From Chara braunii (lineage: Eukaryota > Streptophyta > Charophyceae > Charales > Characeae): a DNA stretch of 61,548 nt. Shown here piece after piece: positions 32,938 to 43,827 of this stretch (within the stretch, counting starts at the first letter, position 1; every line of letters starts with the position of its first letter). The notes beneath the pieces are model-generated. The model saw nothing but the letters and a program-made list of their open reading frames with translations, did not search any database and had not been told where the DNA came from. A program made the position numbers and the translations under genes. The stretch covers positions 242,736-304,283 of the forward strand of contig BFEA01000664.1 in the NCBI GenBank assembly GCA_003427395.1, read 5' to 3'.

Positions 32938-34494
32938 CTAGTTTTTTGAACTAGAGCTGCCTGTAGACCTACGAGGCATGTTGGGACAGTCCTTCAGAAA
33001 GTGGTCCCCCTCGCAGCTCAGACAGACTCCCTTGTCCTTTCTCTTCCTCCAGACCCCCTCCTGGATCCTGAGTGCATGCCAGGGGAAGGTGGAAAGATCA
33101 AGGGGGTCAGCTGGCCAACGGACGTCTCGTGGTAGTGGTACTCTCTGGGCACCAGGGGAAGAGGCACGTCCCTTTCCTTTCCCCTGTCTATTGGTTGACG
33201 CTTTCTGGGCTGGGGCCTTGCCCTTTGTCAAGCCCATCAAAGCATCAGCCAGGGCAAGAACAACAGAATCTGCAGCAGATAATGATGCAGTCCCAGGTGG
33301 AGGGCTCCCACCCTGGGATGCTGCGTCAGTATCTGAACCAGAAGCTGCAGCAGCAAACAGGGCACCCTTCCTCCTCCTTTGCCCTTTGGAGGAGGGCCCC
33401 TTCCTTCCTTCAGAAGGTGCTTCCTGGACATGGAGTTTGGACTCCAAGTCCAGGGCTGCTATGCCAAAGGACCGCCAGTCCTTGTGGCCCTGAGAGTAAA
33501 GACCAAGCTGGAATTGCTCATGCGTTGCTTTGAGGAAATGAATGAGCAGATCCTGCTCACTCATCTCCAACCCAAGAGTCGATGTAAGACTCTCAAAGGT
33601 GGAATACAGTTTGGACAAGGAGCCATCAAACTTTTTCTGGCCCAGGCGCAGAATTTTGTCAACTGCGTTCCTGGCCTGCTCCTTGTCTGCAAACCGATCG
33701 TGCAGAGCTTGCAGAAATCCAGCCACCCCCAACCTCTGCGCCCAATCAGCCATCTCCATACCTTGCTTGCTGGAGGTGGAGGTGCACCATTTCAGTGTTG
33801 ATCTCTCCAAGCGAGCAAGGATGGCTGACACCTTCACATCCTCATCACATTTGAACCCACTCAGGCTGGTCCTCTGTGCAGCAACCCAATCTGCCACATC
33901 CATCTTTGGGTCCTCGCCTGAGAACATGGGTGGCAGTGTCAGCTTAGGCCGTGGGAACTCAAATGATGCTGATGGCTATGAAGTTGTTGTTGATGTGGGT
34001 GTAGGGGGTGGAGATGTGGGTCTGGAGTGTGGGGGTGATGCAGGTTTCCCTTGAGAAGGTCCAGGAGAGGGAGGAGCAGGAGAAATGGTAGGGTTCTTAA
34101 GGCGAGTGAAGATCAGATCCAGTTTGGCAGAGATGTCATCCAACTTTTTAGAAAAAGTTGAGTGACTGCTCTTCAGACTGGTGATCCGGTCATCCCAGGA
34201 AGTAAAATAAGAACGGTGAATATCATCTTGCAGGAGGATGAATTCAGCCATGTCCTTATTATACTGACTGGAACTCCGACTAACCCTGATCTTCGCCACA
34301 TCTGCAATCAGTAACTTTCTCCTTGCCTCTTGCTGGGTTGCTTCCTCTTTCTTCGTCAGCTCGGCCCTTAGAGTCTCAACTGCCTGGGCCTACTGGCGGA
34401 GTTTCTCCTCTTGGGCCTACAGCTCAGCCTCTAAAGGATCAAGCGGGATTTGAGACTTAACCTCGGAAGCCTCTGCTTTCCCTGCATCTGCCAT
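32938..34494 (-). pseudogene. gag: Gypsy element 3: gag with coiled coil, capsid and zinc knuckle
   Basis: Start ATG at 34494-34492; the frame continues to the stop at 32938, 518 codons, with three in-frame TAG codons, two in the N-terminal coiled coil (QEEKLR region) and one at about 33976. Each sits where Gln is likely. The N-terminus is helical and charged, followed by a Pro/Ser-rich linker. The capsid begins MFSGEDPKMDVADWV and carries the FLQALHDRFAD and LKATHEQFQLGLYSQG blocks. The C-terminus has the zinc knuckle CLSCEGDHFLKDC, one residue shorter than the usual C-x2-C-x4-H-x4-C. Forms the particle that packages element RNA. Confidence 0.85.
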
Positions 34495-35988
34495 TTCCCA
34501 CAATACAGATAAATAAAAATAAACAAACACTCAGAGACAAAACAAGAGGTAACAGGAATTGAGTTTTCTCTTTAGTACTAACTCAATTGTTGTCACCTGC
34601 CCGGAGAGAGAAGATTGGTTAATCTGAGCAAGTGAGTGCTCAGTCTCAGCAGACCGCTTGAGGGTCAAGGTCAGTTCAGAGTCCACTCAGGCAAAAACCA
34701 ATTTCACGATTTTTCCATCCCTGCCCTGACAGAACAATTGCATGCAATAATTGCAAATCCTGAGTCAACACTTGACAGGATGCAGTCTTGGACTGATTAG
34801 TATTGATTAGTAATTAGACAGAGTGACTAATTAGGGTTAGACATGTGTCCACTAATGACCAAGATGCAGCGATTTACAGGATATCCTATTTTTAGACTTA
34901 CCCTACAGACCACAACACTGTATGACACTGTATGCCATACCCTTGGTATGGTGAATCATAGTTTTCACTGTAACTGACCCAGGACATCAAATCTGGATGT
35001 GCGATTTCATACACTGATAGAATACTGAATTGCGATTTACCAGGGACTGACAGAACTGAGTTCTGACGGACAAAATCAAAGTTATGACTGACCCTAGTCT
35101 AGCCTAGCTTCAACTATGTCAGCGTAGAATTCAAATTTGCATTATCACTGACAATAGACCCCTGAATTCACCAATTCCTTGCACAGTGTCAATCGCAATA
35201 CTTTAAAGCAGTCCCAGATGAAATATGAGCCGGAATTAAGGTCAAACAGGGTTAGTAGAAGTCAAAGAAGATAGGTAGGGAAAGTTGGATATGGCTGTCC
35301 CACAGTCTGAATTTCGATTTTCAACTGTCACCTGACAGACATACCAAATTTTGCTATTCTAAAAATAGCCCCAGAATCGCCACACAGAATGGAGTAAGGA
35401 ACACACTTTCTTCAGGGTCAACTCTGAAGAAGATGCATGAAACTTTGGCTATGGCTGACTGGTCAACCCCATCTCGCCACTTTCATCTCCTGATAGTACC
35501 CAGTGTTCCCACGTACCAAATTGCCTGAAACTTGGTGATCCAGTAGATTACCCTGACGCGCTTCAACCCCAACTGACAGACTCAGAGAATTCAGACTCCC
35601 AGGTGTCAATAATTGACAAAGACAGTGCAGCGCCACATCACCCTGTACTGCGCTGCCTCGAAATTGGGGATCCTGACCCAATTCCACTATCGCCACCTCC
35701 TGGGATCACTTCCTTGACAATCGCCAACCTCCAGGTGAATCCCCAGGCTATATTTAGCCTCTCAGAGCCTCCCAGGCCTCTGAGTATCAATCGCCAACCA
35801 CTCCTGCACAACCCTAGCCAGGAGTGAGTCACCCTCTGCCCAATTCTTCTCGCCACACACTCACAGTCACCACCCTTATTGACAACAACCCTATAGATGA
35901 TGAATCGCCATGAGACTCAACTCCAGTATCTCGCCAGATGATGATGGGTGCTCCAACTCATCAATCGCTCCAGTGCCTGGATCCAATT
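34495..35988 (-). other. Long untranslated leader of element 3
   Basis: About 1.5 kb between primer-binding site and gag start in element orientation. Short ATCGCCA-type motifs recur (for example near 35695, 35730 and 35790). No domain is recognisable, and the open frames are short and not conserved in type. Long leaders are common in gypsy elements. Confidence 0.65.
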
Positions 35989-36000
35989 GCTCCGATACCA
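35989..36000 (-). promoter_or_regulatory. Primer-binding site of element 3
   Basis: Reads TGGTATCGGAGC on the - strand, one base different from the common initiator-Met complement TGGTATCAGAGC. It sits two bases inside the 5' LTR end (ATAACA). Minus-strand DNA synthesis would start here. Confidence 0.85.
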
Positions 36001-36002
36001 AC

Positions 36003-37273
36003 TGTTATGATTCCGGTTGTTCGTTGCCTGAAGGCCAACACTCACTCACATAGACTTCTAGGTATGCCCATACATACCCAAAGGAAGGGGAGAGTATAGG
36101 AGTATCACACCGCACAGGGAGAGATAACACAGCGGAAGACTTGACCATGCGATATGACAGGGTACACTGAAAGTGCAATTCACTCCACTCAATCCTCACA
36201 ACCAGTCATAGAGAAAAGCCGAGCAGATCACATCCAGGAAACAATGAAACGATGATAGTCCAAACACAATATCACACTGTTTATTAAACTCAGAGTCTCG
36301 AATTGTCAGGATAACTTCAGTACTACAGTGCGCTGCTCAGAAATGAGCAGCGCTTCACTCCCCAACCCTGATTAGCACCCGTAACACCCCCAAAGTCCCC
36401 GAAACATCAAGCACCACCCAAGAACAGCCTCGTAAGGGAAGCGCCACCCTGAACCAGGCCTCTGGGGCCAAGCGCCACTCAGAGGATGAAGAAGAAGACG
36501 AGCACCACAGTCTCTGATGATGACGAAGTGTCGGAAGACTTCCCGGGTGGAAGTCTGCAGCAGTGCCACCATACCCTGACAAGGTGACCTTTGAGGAAGA
36601 AAGCTGCAGCTATGGCTGCAGCGCCAACACCCTGGAACCCCACTCCGGAGGAGGGTCCAGCAGGGCACCAATCTCTCTCGCCTCCAGCAGACCTCGATAA
36701 CCCAGACCTCTGTCAGCCCCTGCGTGCTGGCAGAGTACAGCGCAGGTCCCAGCTATGGCCTTCACTCCTAAGGTCTGGCTATGCCCGTCTCCTTCCACGC
36801 TGGGCCGTCACCACTTCCGGTTCACGCGTAGCACAGCCGCGATGTACACGGTACCAACTGCCAAAAGCCCTTAACAGATGTCCCCATTCTATCTATAGAC
36901 TACAACTAGCCTAGACTCGACCTAGACCGGAGTGACTGACCGACCAGTACCGTTTCTCTTTCGGCCTCTCGACCTCTACCGGACCCGGCTATAGGCTATA
37001 GGACCGTCTATCAGAATAGGCCCTTAGGGCCTGTCTGTCCTAGGGGTAGCCTGGGCCTGCTATCCGCAGTTAGGGTAGCTGTAGGGAATCCGGTTAGTAT
37101 CGGGCGGCGGGCGTGTATTTTCCCGGATTTGCAGATATGTCCCTCACGAGTTGCCCTCACAGGTAGGTCTCTCGGTTAGCCCCCAGCCAAACAAAATTGT
37201 GAATCTGTCCTAACTATAGTACAGCCTTGACAGAGAGAGGCTACAGGCGACCAGAAAACTGCACGTCATTGCA
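36003..37273 (-). mobile_element. 5' LTR of element 3 (1,271 bp)
   Basis: In element orientation it starts TGCAATGACG at 37273 and ends ATAACA at 36003. It matches the 3' LTR at 27985-29359 block for block, including GGAAGGGGAGAG, GCTGCAGCGCCAACACC and CGGTACCAACT. It differs by having a single 117-bp unit and a short extra GGCGGGCGG near 37105. Confidence 0.87.
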
Positions 37274-38044
37274 CACCTGATTAATTGGTACAGCAGCTAC
37301 CTACTGTGACTATGAAAATGTATACATTAATGACAATTCAAGGGAGTAACAAATCCGCCCCCCGAAATTTTTAAGCTGCTAGTCAAATAAGAATTATTTC
37401 TCACTCTTGGGAAACCTGATCACTAGTTGGTTACTGCTCAGTCAAAGGGCACTCCAAGCTGCACGTTTCTGCGGTTCGGATCTTTCTACAGAGCAACTTA
37501 TGACAGAAACAAGGGCTTTTGCGGACGCGCGGTTTCCATTGTCGAACCAGTAAACCCTGTTGGGGTGGGTAAAATGTGAACTTCAGCGAAATTCCAGTTC
37601 TACCCTTAGGGTTTGGGCTGAGTTTCACCGTTGGCCCTGTCTGAACTGTCTGCCCTCGCTGTTTGAAACAATTCCCGCCCTGCACCCGAGTGTGGAAAAC
37701 CAGATGGTTACGGGTATTACTTATGCCCCTGTTTGTATCGTATCTCTTGTTTCGCCTCTTTATCTTGGTGTTAACAAGTCCCTCTTTCATTATGATTGAT
37801 GATTGGGCAAGTGGGTTCTTATCATTTTACTTTTAATTCTTTTCCACCTTTTTCCGGTACCCAGAAAAGCGCGACAGGCCTGAGCTTATGAGTGGGGGTG
37901 CAACATGCATTCCAGCCCCACTCTCCTGCTTCGCCGCTGAGGATTGGAGGTGGGCGCAGTGGGTGACAGACGATGTTGCCCCTGGCTTCAGCGACAATCA
38001 GGCATCTTCCTCCCCGAATCTCCTGACACCGTGCGGATGCGCAG
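37274..38044. other. Unassigned interval
   Basis: Starts with the CACC flank of element 3. A mixed-composition stretch follows with open frames up to 119 codons on the - strand (37431-37790) that show no family resemblance. It may be host intergenic DNA. Confidence 0.45.
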
Positions 38045-38505
38045 TATGCCGCAGTCCCACGTCGTTGTCCACAGTGCCAGCGTCAAGTTAGCGTCCAGGC
38101 AGTGTCAAGCCAGCGTCGAGCCAGCATCAAGCCAGCGTCAAGGCAGCATAGCAACACTGAATGTTGACTCCCCGGAGACCAAGTCTTATGTAGTGTTTGA
38201 CAAGGCAGACTGGCCTCAGGTCGCCCACCCACGGTGGCTCAGATTGACTCACAGCCGAGGGCCTGGATTGTGTACAGTTACAGACTTCCACTTGGTCTTG
38301 ATGCCGTCTTGGTACCTGCATACAAACAAGTGAGTGTGTCTGACCGTCGGTCTGGGCTGGGTCCGTTTTGACTTTGACTGTAGGGCCTCAGGCAGTTGAC
38401 CGAAGTCAACTGTCGGGCGCTCAGGCCCTGGTTTAATTCCAAAGGGCCTTCTGCCCCTTCGTCCTCTCGGCCAGAAGTTGGGGTCGCAGCCTGTGGGCCC
38501 CTTAG
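38045..38505 (+). repeat. Fragment of the element-2 family
   Basis: Second copy of the 20570-21070 segment, including the GCCAGCGTCAAG short repeats (38090-38150) and GCCAGAAGTTGGGGTCGCAGCCTG at its end. Similarity stops where element 2 would enter protease, so only this part was left or transferred. Confidence 0.7.
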
Positions 38506-38574
38506 TCATTCAATGAGGCATATTGAACGGGTTATTGCTAGTCATTCAACGAGGCATAATGAACGGGTTATTGC
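38503..38574. repeat. 36-bp tandem repeat, 2 units
   Basis: TAGTCATTCAATGAGGC starts at 38503 and its near copy at 38539. Units end in GAACGGGTTATTGC. Only two base differences between units. Confidence 0.85.
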
Positions 38575-38587
38575 AGGTAGCCCCTTA

Positions 38588-38693
38588 CATTATTGTATCC
38601 ATTTGATTTCCCGGTGGGGATTCAAACTCATGATCTGTTCATCAACAGCTACAATGCTGCTACATGTGTGTACCATTCAGCCACATAGGCTGG
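38588..38693 (-). other. tRNA-like A and B box pair, possible SINE head
   Basis: On the - strand TGTGGCTGAATGGT (about 38673-38686) resembles an RNA polymerase III A box, and GAGTTTGAATCCCC (about 38616-38629) a B box, about 45 bases apart. The T stem does not pair, so this is no functional tRNA; a tRNA-derived SINE remnant is possible. No second copy was found in the window. Confidence 0.3.
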
Positions 38694-39242
38694 GTGGATC
38701 CCTCCTGTGTTATGTTTGGACTGCAAATGGCTATATGCATATTCAGATTGACTTGTAATTTCTGGTCTGTCAAAAATGTGCATATGAATGGACATGTCTG
38801 TTTTGACTGCAGGGAGAGATCTCAGTGGCAAGAGGGAAACCTCTCCCCTCGTTTGAGCGATGGCGGTTCCGAGAGTCCACCTATCTTCAATTTCTGGCTG
38901 ATCAGGTATATTGCTGCTCTAAAAGTTGAAAAATAGTTGAGGCAAAGAAGGTATATTATCTGTGTATATAATATGGCTGCTTTTTTGGTAATCATAACGA
39001 AAAGGGGAATAAAAGGAAGTAGTTCCTGTGCTCAAAGCCAGCTGGGCAAGCAAAAAAGAGAGAGAGTGCACAAGTATGCATAAAAGTGAGAGAGCGCACA
39101 AACAAGAGAAAGATTGCGCAAGGAAGCAAAGTGAGCAAGCAAGTAATGAAGGAAGCCACTGAGCAAGCAAGAAAAGAAAGAAATATACAAAACGAAGCAA
39201 TGCAAAGCAATACAAAGCAGAACACGAAACAAAGTAACATAA
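38694..39242. other. Unassigned, becoming A-rich
   Basis: No gene recognised. From about 39040 the + strand is rich in AAGCAAAG and AGAGAG motifs, the low-complexity DNA into which MITE copy 1 inserted. Confidence 0.5.
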
Positions 39243-39250
39243 AGCAAAAC

Positions 39251-39507
39251 CTGCATTACCAGAGTGGCCTGCACGGCTTTGCCAAAAATGAACAAAAAAA
39301 TTGAAAAAATTGAAAATAAATTAGTTTTTACTTTCGATGTGACCCTGAGGCAAAACTTGTTCAGTTTATTTTTCTGCACAATATAGTTTTTCTTTGGGAT
39401 ACTTGTTTTATTTTATTTTTGTTTTTACAGGGACCTTCTCTAGCCCTTGCCCGGCCGGGCTGCCCGGGCAACCAAAGGTGACCCGGGCGCCCCTGTTGGT
39501 AACAGAG
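39251..39507 (+). mobile_element. hAT-like MITE, copy 1 (257 bp)
   Basis: Bounded by AGCAAAAC (39243-39250) and AGCAAAAT (39508-39515), a 7/8 target duplication. The ends are imperfect inverted repeats (CTGCATTACCAG and, reversed, CTCTGTTACCA). The inside matches copy 2 in order: AGAGTGGCC, an A/T-rich part, TTTCGATGTGACCCTGAGGC, a T tract, GGGACCT, then GGCC/CCGGG-rich sequence. No coding capacity. Confidence 0.75.
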
Positions 39508-39515
39508 AGCAAAAT

Positions 39516-39950
39516 GGAACGCAAAACCAATCAAAGCAGAACACAAAACAAAGTCAAAAATACAAAACACAGCAAAACAAAACACAAAAGAAAACATAAC
39601 GGAAACATGCACATGAACAAAATGAAATGAAATGGAAGCAAATGAAGCCAGATGAAATCAAACACTATTGAATGAAACCGAATGAGACTGAATGAACCCA
39701 AATGTAAGTGAAGGAAGAAAAGAGCAAAAGAAAAGAAAAGAAAATCAAAGCAAAGCACAAACAAAAGTAAAGCAAAGCAAAGCGAAAACAAACCAAGCCA
39801 AATCATATCTCAACAACCTAAAGCAAGCCAAAACAACACGAACCACCACCACCACAACAACAGCAACAACAAAACAACGAAAAACAAAACAACAACAACA
39901 AAAACAACAATAATAAGCAAGTTGCAGTACTATGCCCAAGGGTACATTCG
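39516..39950. repeat. A-rich low-complexity tract
   Basis: Dominated by AAAGCAAAG, AACAAAAC and (CAA)n-like repeats, for example 39843-39915. Open frames on both strands are Lys/Gln-rich or Leu/Phe-rich by composition only. Confidence 0.85.
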
Positions 39951-40640
39951 TTGAAACGATGATGACGTTTTTCTGAATTAAAAGTTAGAACTTAAAAAGT
40001 TAAAGACTCAAAAGTGAGCATCATCTCAGCAATTGACGGTCTAACGTAATGACTATTTGTCAACGCAAACAACAACGCGGTTATTGAAGAACACACGCAC
40101 GAAGCTTTGCGGAATGATGATCATGAAAGGAAACACCTCATCATCTTCTAGAAGTTAAAAAATGCAAGGAATATGAGTGGGAATGATATACAGAAAGCCA
40201 AGTTGCGAAATCACACAGATGTCCGAGTAGTCGTGTACAAGAAGTGATGCAAGGGACCTGGCTGTCCACAACTTGCCAGAGTGTATCACAATGCATGCCA
40301 CGTTACCAACCACACAGATTATGAACCATCACACAGCGCAAATAAAGATGAGATGAGAACCAAGATGCGCAGCTTATGTTATCTCCAACACATTACAAGA
40401 GTATCTCGAGTACAAGAACCAATAGTGCGATATGTCTCTCCTTCTGATTCAACCGCAATGTGAGGCCTGGCTCAACCAGCACCTTCTCTCAACAACAAGT
40501 TAATTGCAAAACAGGTATGTCTTCTTCGCACCTCTCTCTCTCTCCCTCGAGATCTTTATCTCAGTTCTCTCTCTCTCATCATGCATGCACACTCCTTCTA
40601 CGAGAATTTACTCTGAAAGCTACTCACTGAAGACCAATTA
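39951..40640. other. Unassigned interval
   Basis: Mixed composition, with a CTCTCTCTCT patch near 40535-40580. No recognisable coding region, repeat or RNA gene. Confidence 0.45.
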
Positions 40641-42417
40641 CTAACCCACTACCTATACTAACTAGCTGGCGCAGCTATGGCTGCCACTTGCAAACCAGCG
40701 CCCAGCCTTCTTCCACCTCTCAGCGCAGCTTCTCCTCCAGCGCTAACCCAGCCAGCCAGCGCACAAGTGCACACAGCACTAAAACGCCAATATGCCAGTG
40801 GGAATCTGTCCCCAAGGGAGGCTGGCCTGCTTCTTGATACTGCTGGCCTCCCTTCGTGAGGTCTGCATTGGCACTTTGGGCCTCCTTCAGTCCCAGACCT
40901 CTGCATGGTGTGTGTCCCAGTACTTTCCCTTCAGGGTCTGCTGCTGCTGCGGCCATTTGGCCTGAATTTTGGACTTGGGGCCTGTATCTAGACTCTCCCT
41001 CGGACTTAATTCATGACTGGGACTTTATCCTTTGGACTTCCTTTGAACAGACACACCTACTGCTCGAACAGACACACATACTGCACGAACAGACACACAT
41101 ACTGCACGAACAGACATATCTCCTGTATGAACGGACATGACCTGCACACCCCCTGGATGAATAGATGCAACTCCCATATTTGAATGTTGCAACTGTTCGT
41201 CCAGGGGCACAACTGTGACCTTTGACACTGACTTTTACTTAGCTGGGATGTGACTTTTGACCCAGAGAACATGTCCTTTGATCTGCTTTCACGAGTTGGG
41301 CTCTGGCGAGCGACCCCACTATGTTGCATTCGTCAAACAGGGTCTGAATCGGGTAAAGGCCCTTTTAGAGAGCACAAATGCACTGAGATTCCATCCAAAT
41401 AAGAGCAATACAATCAAGACATGAGCCAATGTTCCAGCCCTCAGGCCACATCAACACAGTATCCAATGTCGCTCCTCTCTGTCTGGTGCCCAGCGCCCAG
41501 CCTACACTACTTGCCTATCCTTCCTACATCAGCATTCACACAACAGGCTCACTTCGACTCTTGAGGATCAATGTACATGACGTCAACACCATAGCCGACC
41601 TCTCTCATGTGCCAGGTCCGTATCTCGTCTCCCCTCATCAGACACTGACCACCCACACTTGCCTCCTTCCTGAAGACCATCGACCGCCCTCTTACCCCCT
41701 AGCGCCCTGCAGCCTGGCTATGGCTGTCAGCGCTCCGCTGCCCAGCAGCGCCTCTCTTCATCTCACAAGCGTCCGCACGTGCCCTGGCCGCTAACACAGC
41801 ATGCAGCCTCTTGCGCAGCAACACAGCAGTGTGACCGCAATGCCTGCGTGGGCCAGAATGCCAGACCCTGGCTGCCTTCTTCCCTATATGCAAGTGGCAG
41901 CCTCTGTTTGGCTGCATGTGGCTTGCCTGGGACGCTTCCAGTAGCTTCCGATCGGGCCCCAGTGCCTGTGCCCAGGCCCAGTGCTACAGTTGAGGGCCTG
42001 GGCCCTTTACAGTTGGGCATGGCCTGAGTTTCCAGACTTGGGCCGTTTGCTGCATCTGCACAGGACCCGGGGTATGTACGTCAACAATGCTGCTTTTTCA
42101 TAGACCTGTAGCCACTTCGTGATGTATCGGCCCTGCATTGTGTGTATGTGCCCAGGCACAACTACCAAGGCCTGGGCCAAACTGTACGACACAGCTTAGG
42201 GAGGCTCACACTTCCATTCAACCAACTGGCGTGCTGCAACAGCCTGAGTACCCACGTATGAAAAATGTCAAGTTTTGGCCTCTAGTGAATATTCAGGCCT
42301 GCCTTCACTTAGGGCAGGCACTTGGCTTGCGGAGTCTGCCCAGAACATGTGCATGTTTGAGAAGGGCCCAGCGAGGGCTCATTCCTCACAAAAAGAAAAT
42401 CCAGATAATATCGGAAG
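40641..42417. other. GC-rich, LTR-like interval with a 21-bp tandem repeat
   Basis: Rich in GGCCTGGGCC and CAGCGCC motifs like the LTRs here. The parts 40665-41020 and 41700-42060 share GCAGCTATGGCTG/GGCTATGGCTGTCAGCGC and GGCCTGA...TTGGACTTGGGCC-type blocks, so two degenerate copies of one element are possible. At 41046-41130 four to five 21-bp units (GAACAGACACACATACTGCAC) occur. No protein domain found. Confidence 0.4.
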
Positions 42418-42524
42418 ATGGTAAATAAAAAGAAATCATCTCCCCTATTATCCGTGATGGAACTTTTAGTTTTTCCCAATGAAATTTCTGAACTTATTGC
42501 CAATAATTGTAGAGGTGAGACGGT

Positions 42525-42585
42525 GCTCATTATCGCTATCATTATCGTTATTGTTATGTTTATCGTTATCGTTATTTGTTATGTG
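42525..42585. repeat. Imperfect (TTATCG)n hexanucleotide repeat
   Basis: Alternating TATCG/TTATCGTTAT units. It gives an Ile/Val-rich open frame (42418-42606) that looks like a membrane segment but is a repeat by-product. The surrounding 42418-43137 otherwise holds no recognised gene. Confidence 0.7.
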
Positions 42586-43137
42586 AGGGTTTACCCCTCG
42601 GCATAAGGCCCTGCAGCAGGCGTTTGCCCGCCCTAAGTGAAGGCGCCCCCCCTGAATATCAATGTGTCCTGAACTCGTCAATTTTTGCAAATCTTGGTGG
42701 GCGCCAGACAGTTGCCACGCGCCAGTTGGTTACATCCGCTTTGCTCATGAGAATCAGAAATATGCGTGAGCCTTCCAGGCTCTTCCAGCAACGTGGTCGA
42801 TACAGGGAGCACCGCACATTTGCGCCTGGGCGGTTGGGCATGCCTAACCAATTCGGTCCCAGGCCACTGTCTGAACGGGCCTGGGCGCAGACACTTTGGC
42901 CGAGACTGAAGCTAATGGAAACTCGGTCTCGTGGGCCAACCGGGTGAAGATTCGACCACCACTTTCCATATAGGAAATGGCCGGGCTCCGAGGGAAGTAT
43001 TCGGGCACTCGCACTTGCGAGCGGCAGCGCTGTTGGAGCGCAGACTCGCGGGCTGCTTGCTGCGCTAGCGCTAGGTGCGGACGCGCACGGGTGTCGAGAG
43101 CGTACAGGGCACTGCTGAGGTGTGGCAAACTGTGCAG

Positions 43138-43827
43138 CCTCACGGGCCTGCAGGGCCCGTCCCGCAGTCTCAGCCTAAAATCCTAAAAACAAGGGCTTAC
43201 AGGCCCCGTGTCGTTTCAGCCTGAAAGCCTGAAAACGAGGGCCTGCAGGCCCTATGTCGTTTCAGCCTAAAACAGGGCCTTCCAGGCCCTGAGTCTTTTC
43301 AGCCTGAAACGGAGGGCCACTTTCGGGCCCTCATAAGATCGACCTGCCCTAACACTCAGGCACCAAACCAGGGTTTCGGGAACAGGCTATTTTTGGCCTG
43401 TTCCCACGACAGCCTCAGCAGGAGCTGCAGCGGCAGGCCCTGGCTCACTTCGGCATTGGCAAGAGCAGCCTCCTGGACTGCCCCGCCCTGCAGCTGCAGG
43501 CAGTCAGGAGGCAGGCCGAGGTAGTACATAGGTAGTTCCCATGCACTTCACGAGAGGTCAGGAGGCAGTCTTCAGGATTCGGCAGCAGCACTCTGGAGGA
43601 GCGCTGCAGGAGTAGCGTTAGCGCTAGCAGTAGTCTTCAGCGCTGGGCGCTAGTTGCTGGAGTAGTCTTCAGCGCAGGGCGCTAGTAGTAGTAGTAGTAG
43701 CAGTAGTAGTGTTGGAGAGAGATGGCTGGCGGAGGCCATTGAGACTTACCTGTGGCGCCATAGCTCCATATCCATCTTTGAGGTACCTGCATCAAGGCGC
43801 CAATTTCACAGGTTAGTACCGGACTTG
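43138..43827 (+). mobile_element. Family-A LTR fragment
   Basis: Same order of blocks as 17350-18025: hairpins GGGCCTGCAGGGCCC, repeated AAGCCTGAAAACGAGGGCC, CATTGGCAAGAGCAGCCTCC, then AGGATTCGGCAGCAGCACTC, GAGCGCTGCAGGAGTAGC and ACAGGTTAGTACC. It lacks both ends and the TATA-like motif. It stops exactly where the inverted gag of element 4 begins. Confidence 0.75.

Larger units (their letters stand above)
27985..37273 (-). mobile_element. Gypsy element 3, full-length chromodomain retrotransposon (decayed)
   Basis: The whole element is 9.3 kb on the - strand: 5' LTR at right, primer-binding site, long leader, gag, protease, RT, RNase H, integrase, chromodomain, polypurine tract and 3' LTR at left. 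Both outer flanks carry CACC next to the LTR ends (27981-27984 and 37274-37277), a plausible 4-5-base target duplication. Each protein domain has stops or frameshifts and the LTRs differ by substitutions and indels, so the insertion is old and cannot move on its own. Confidence 0.88.

Noticed and set aside
39032-39913. Membrane-protein-like Leu/Phe-rich - strand frames and Lys/Gln-rich + strand frames
   Set aside because: Both come from the A-rich low-complexity tract and one overlaps the MITE.
42418-42606. A short Ile/Val-rich membrane peptide
   Set aside because: Encoded by an imperfect TTATCG repeat; no conserved features.
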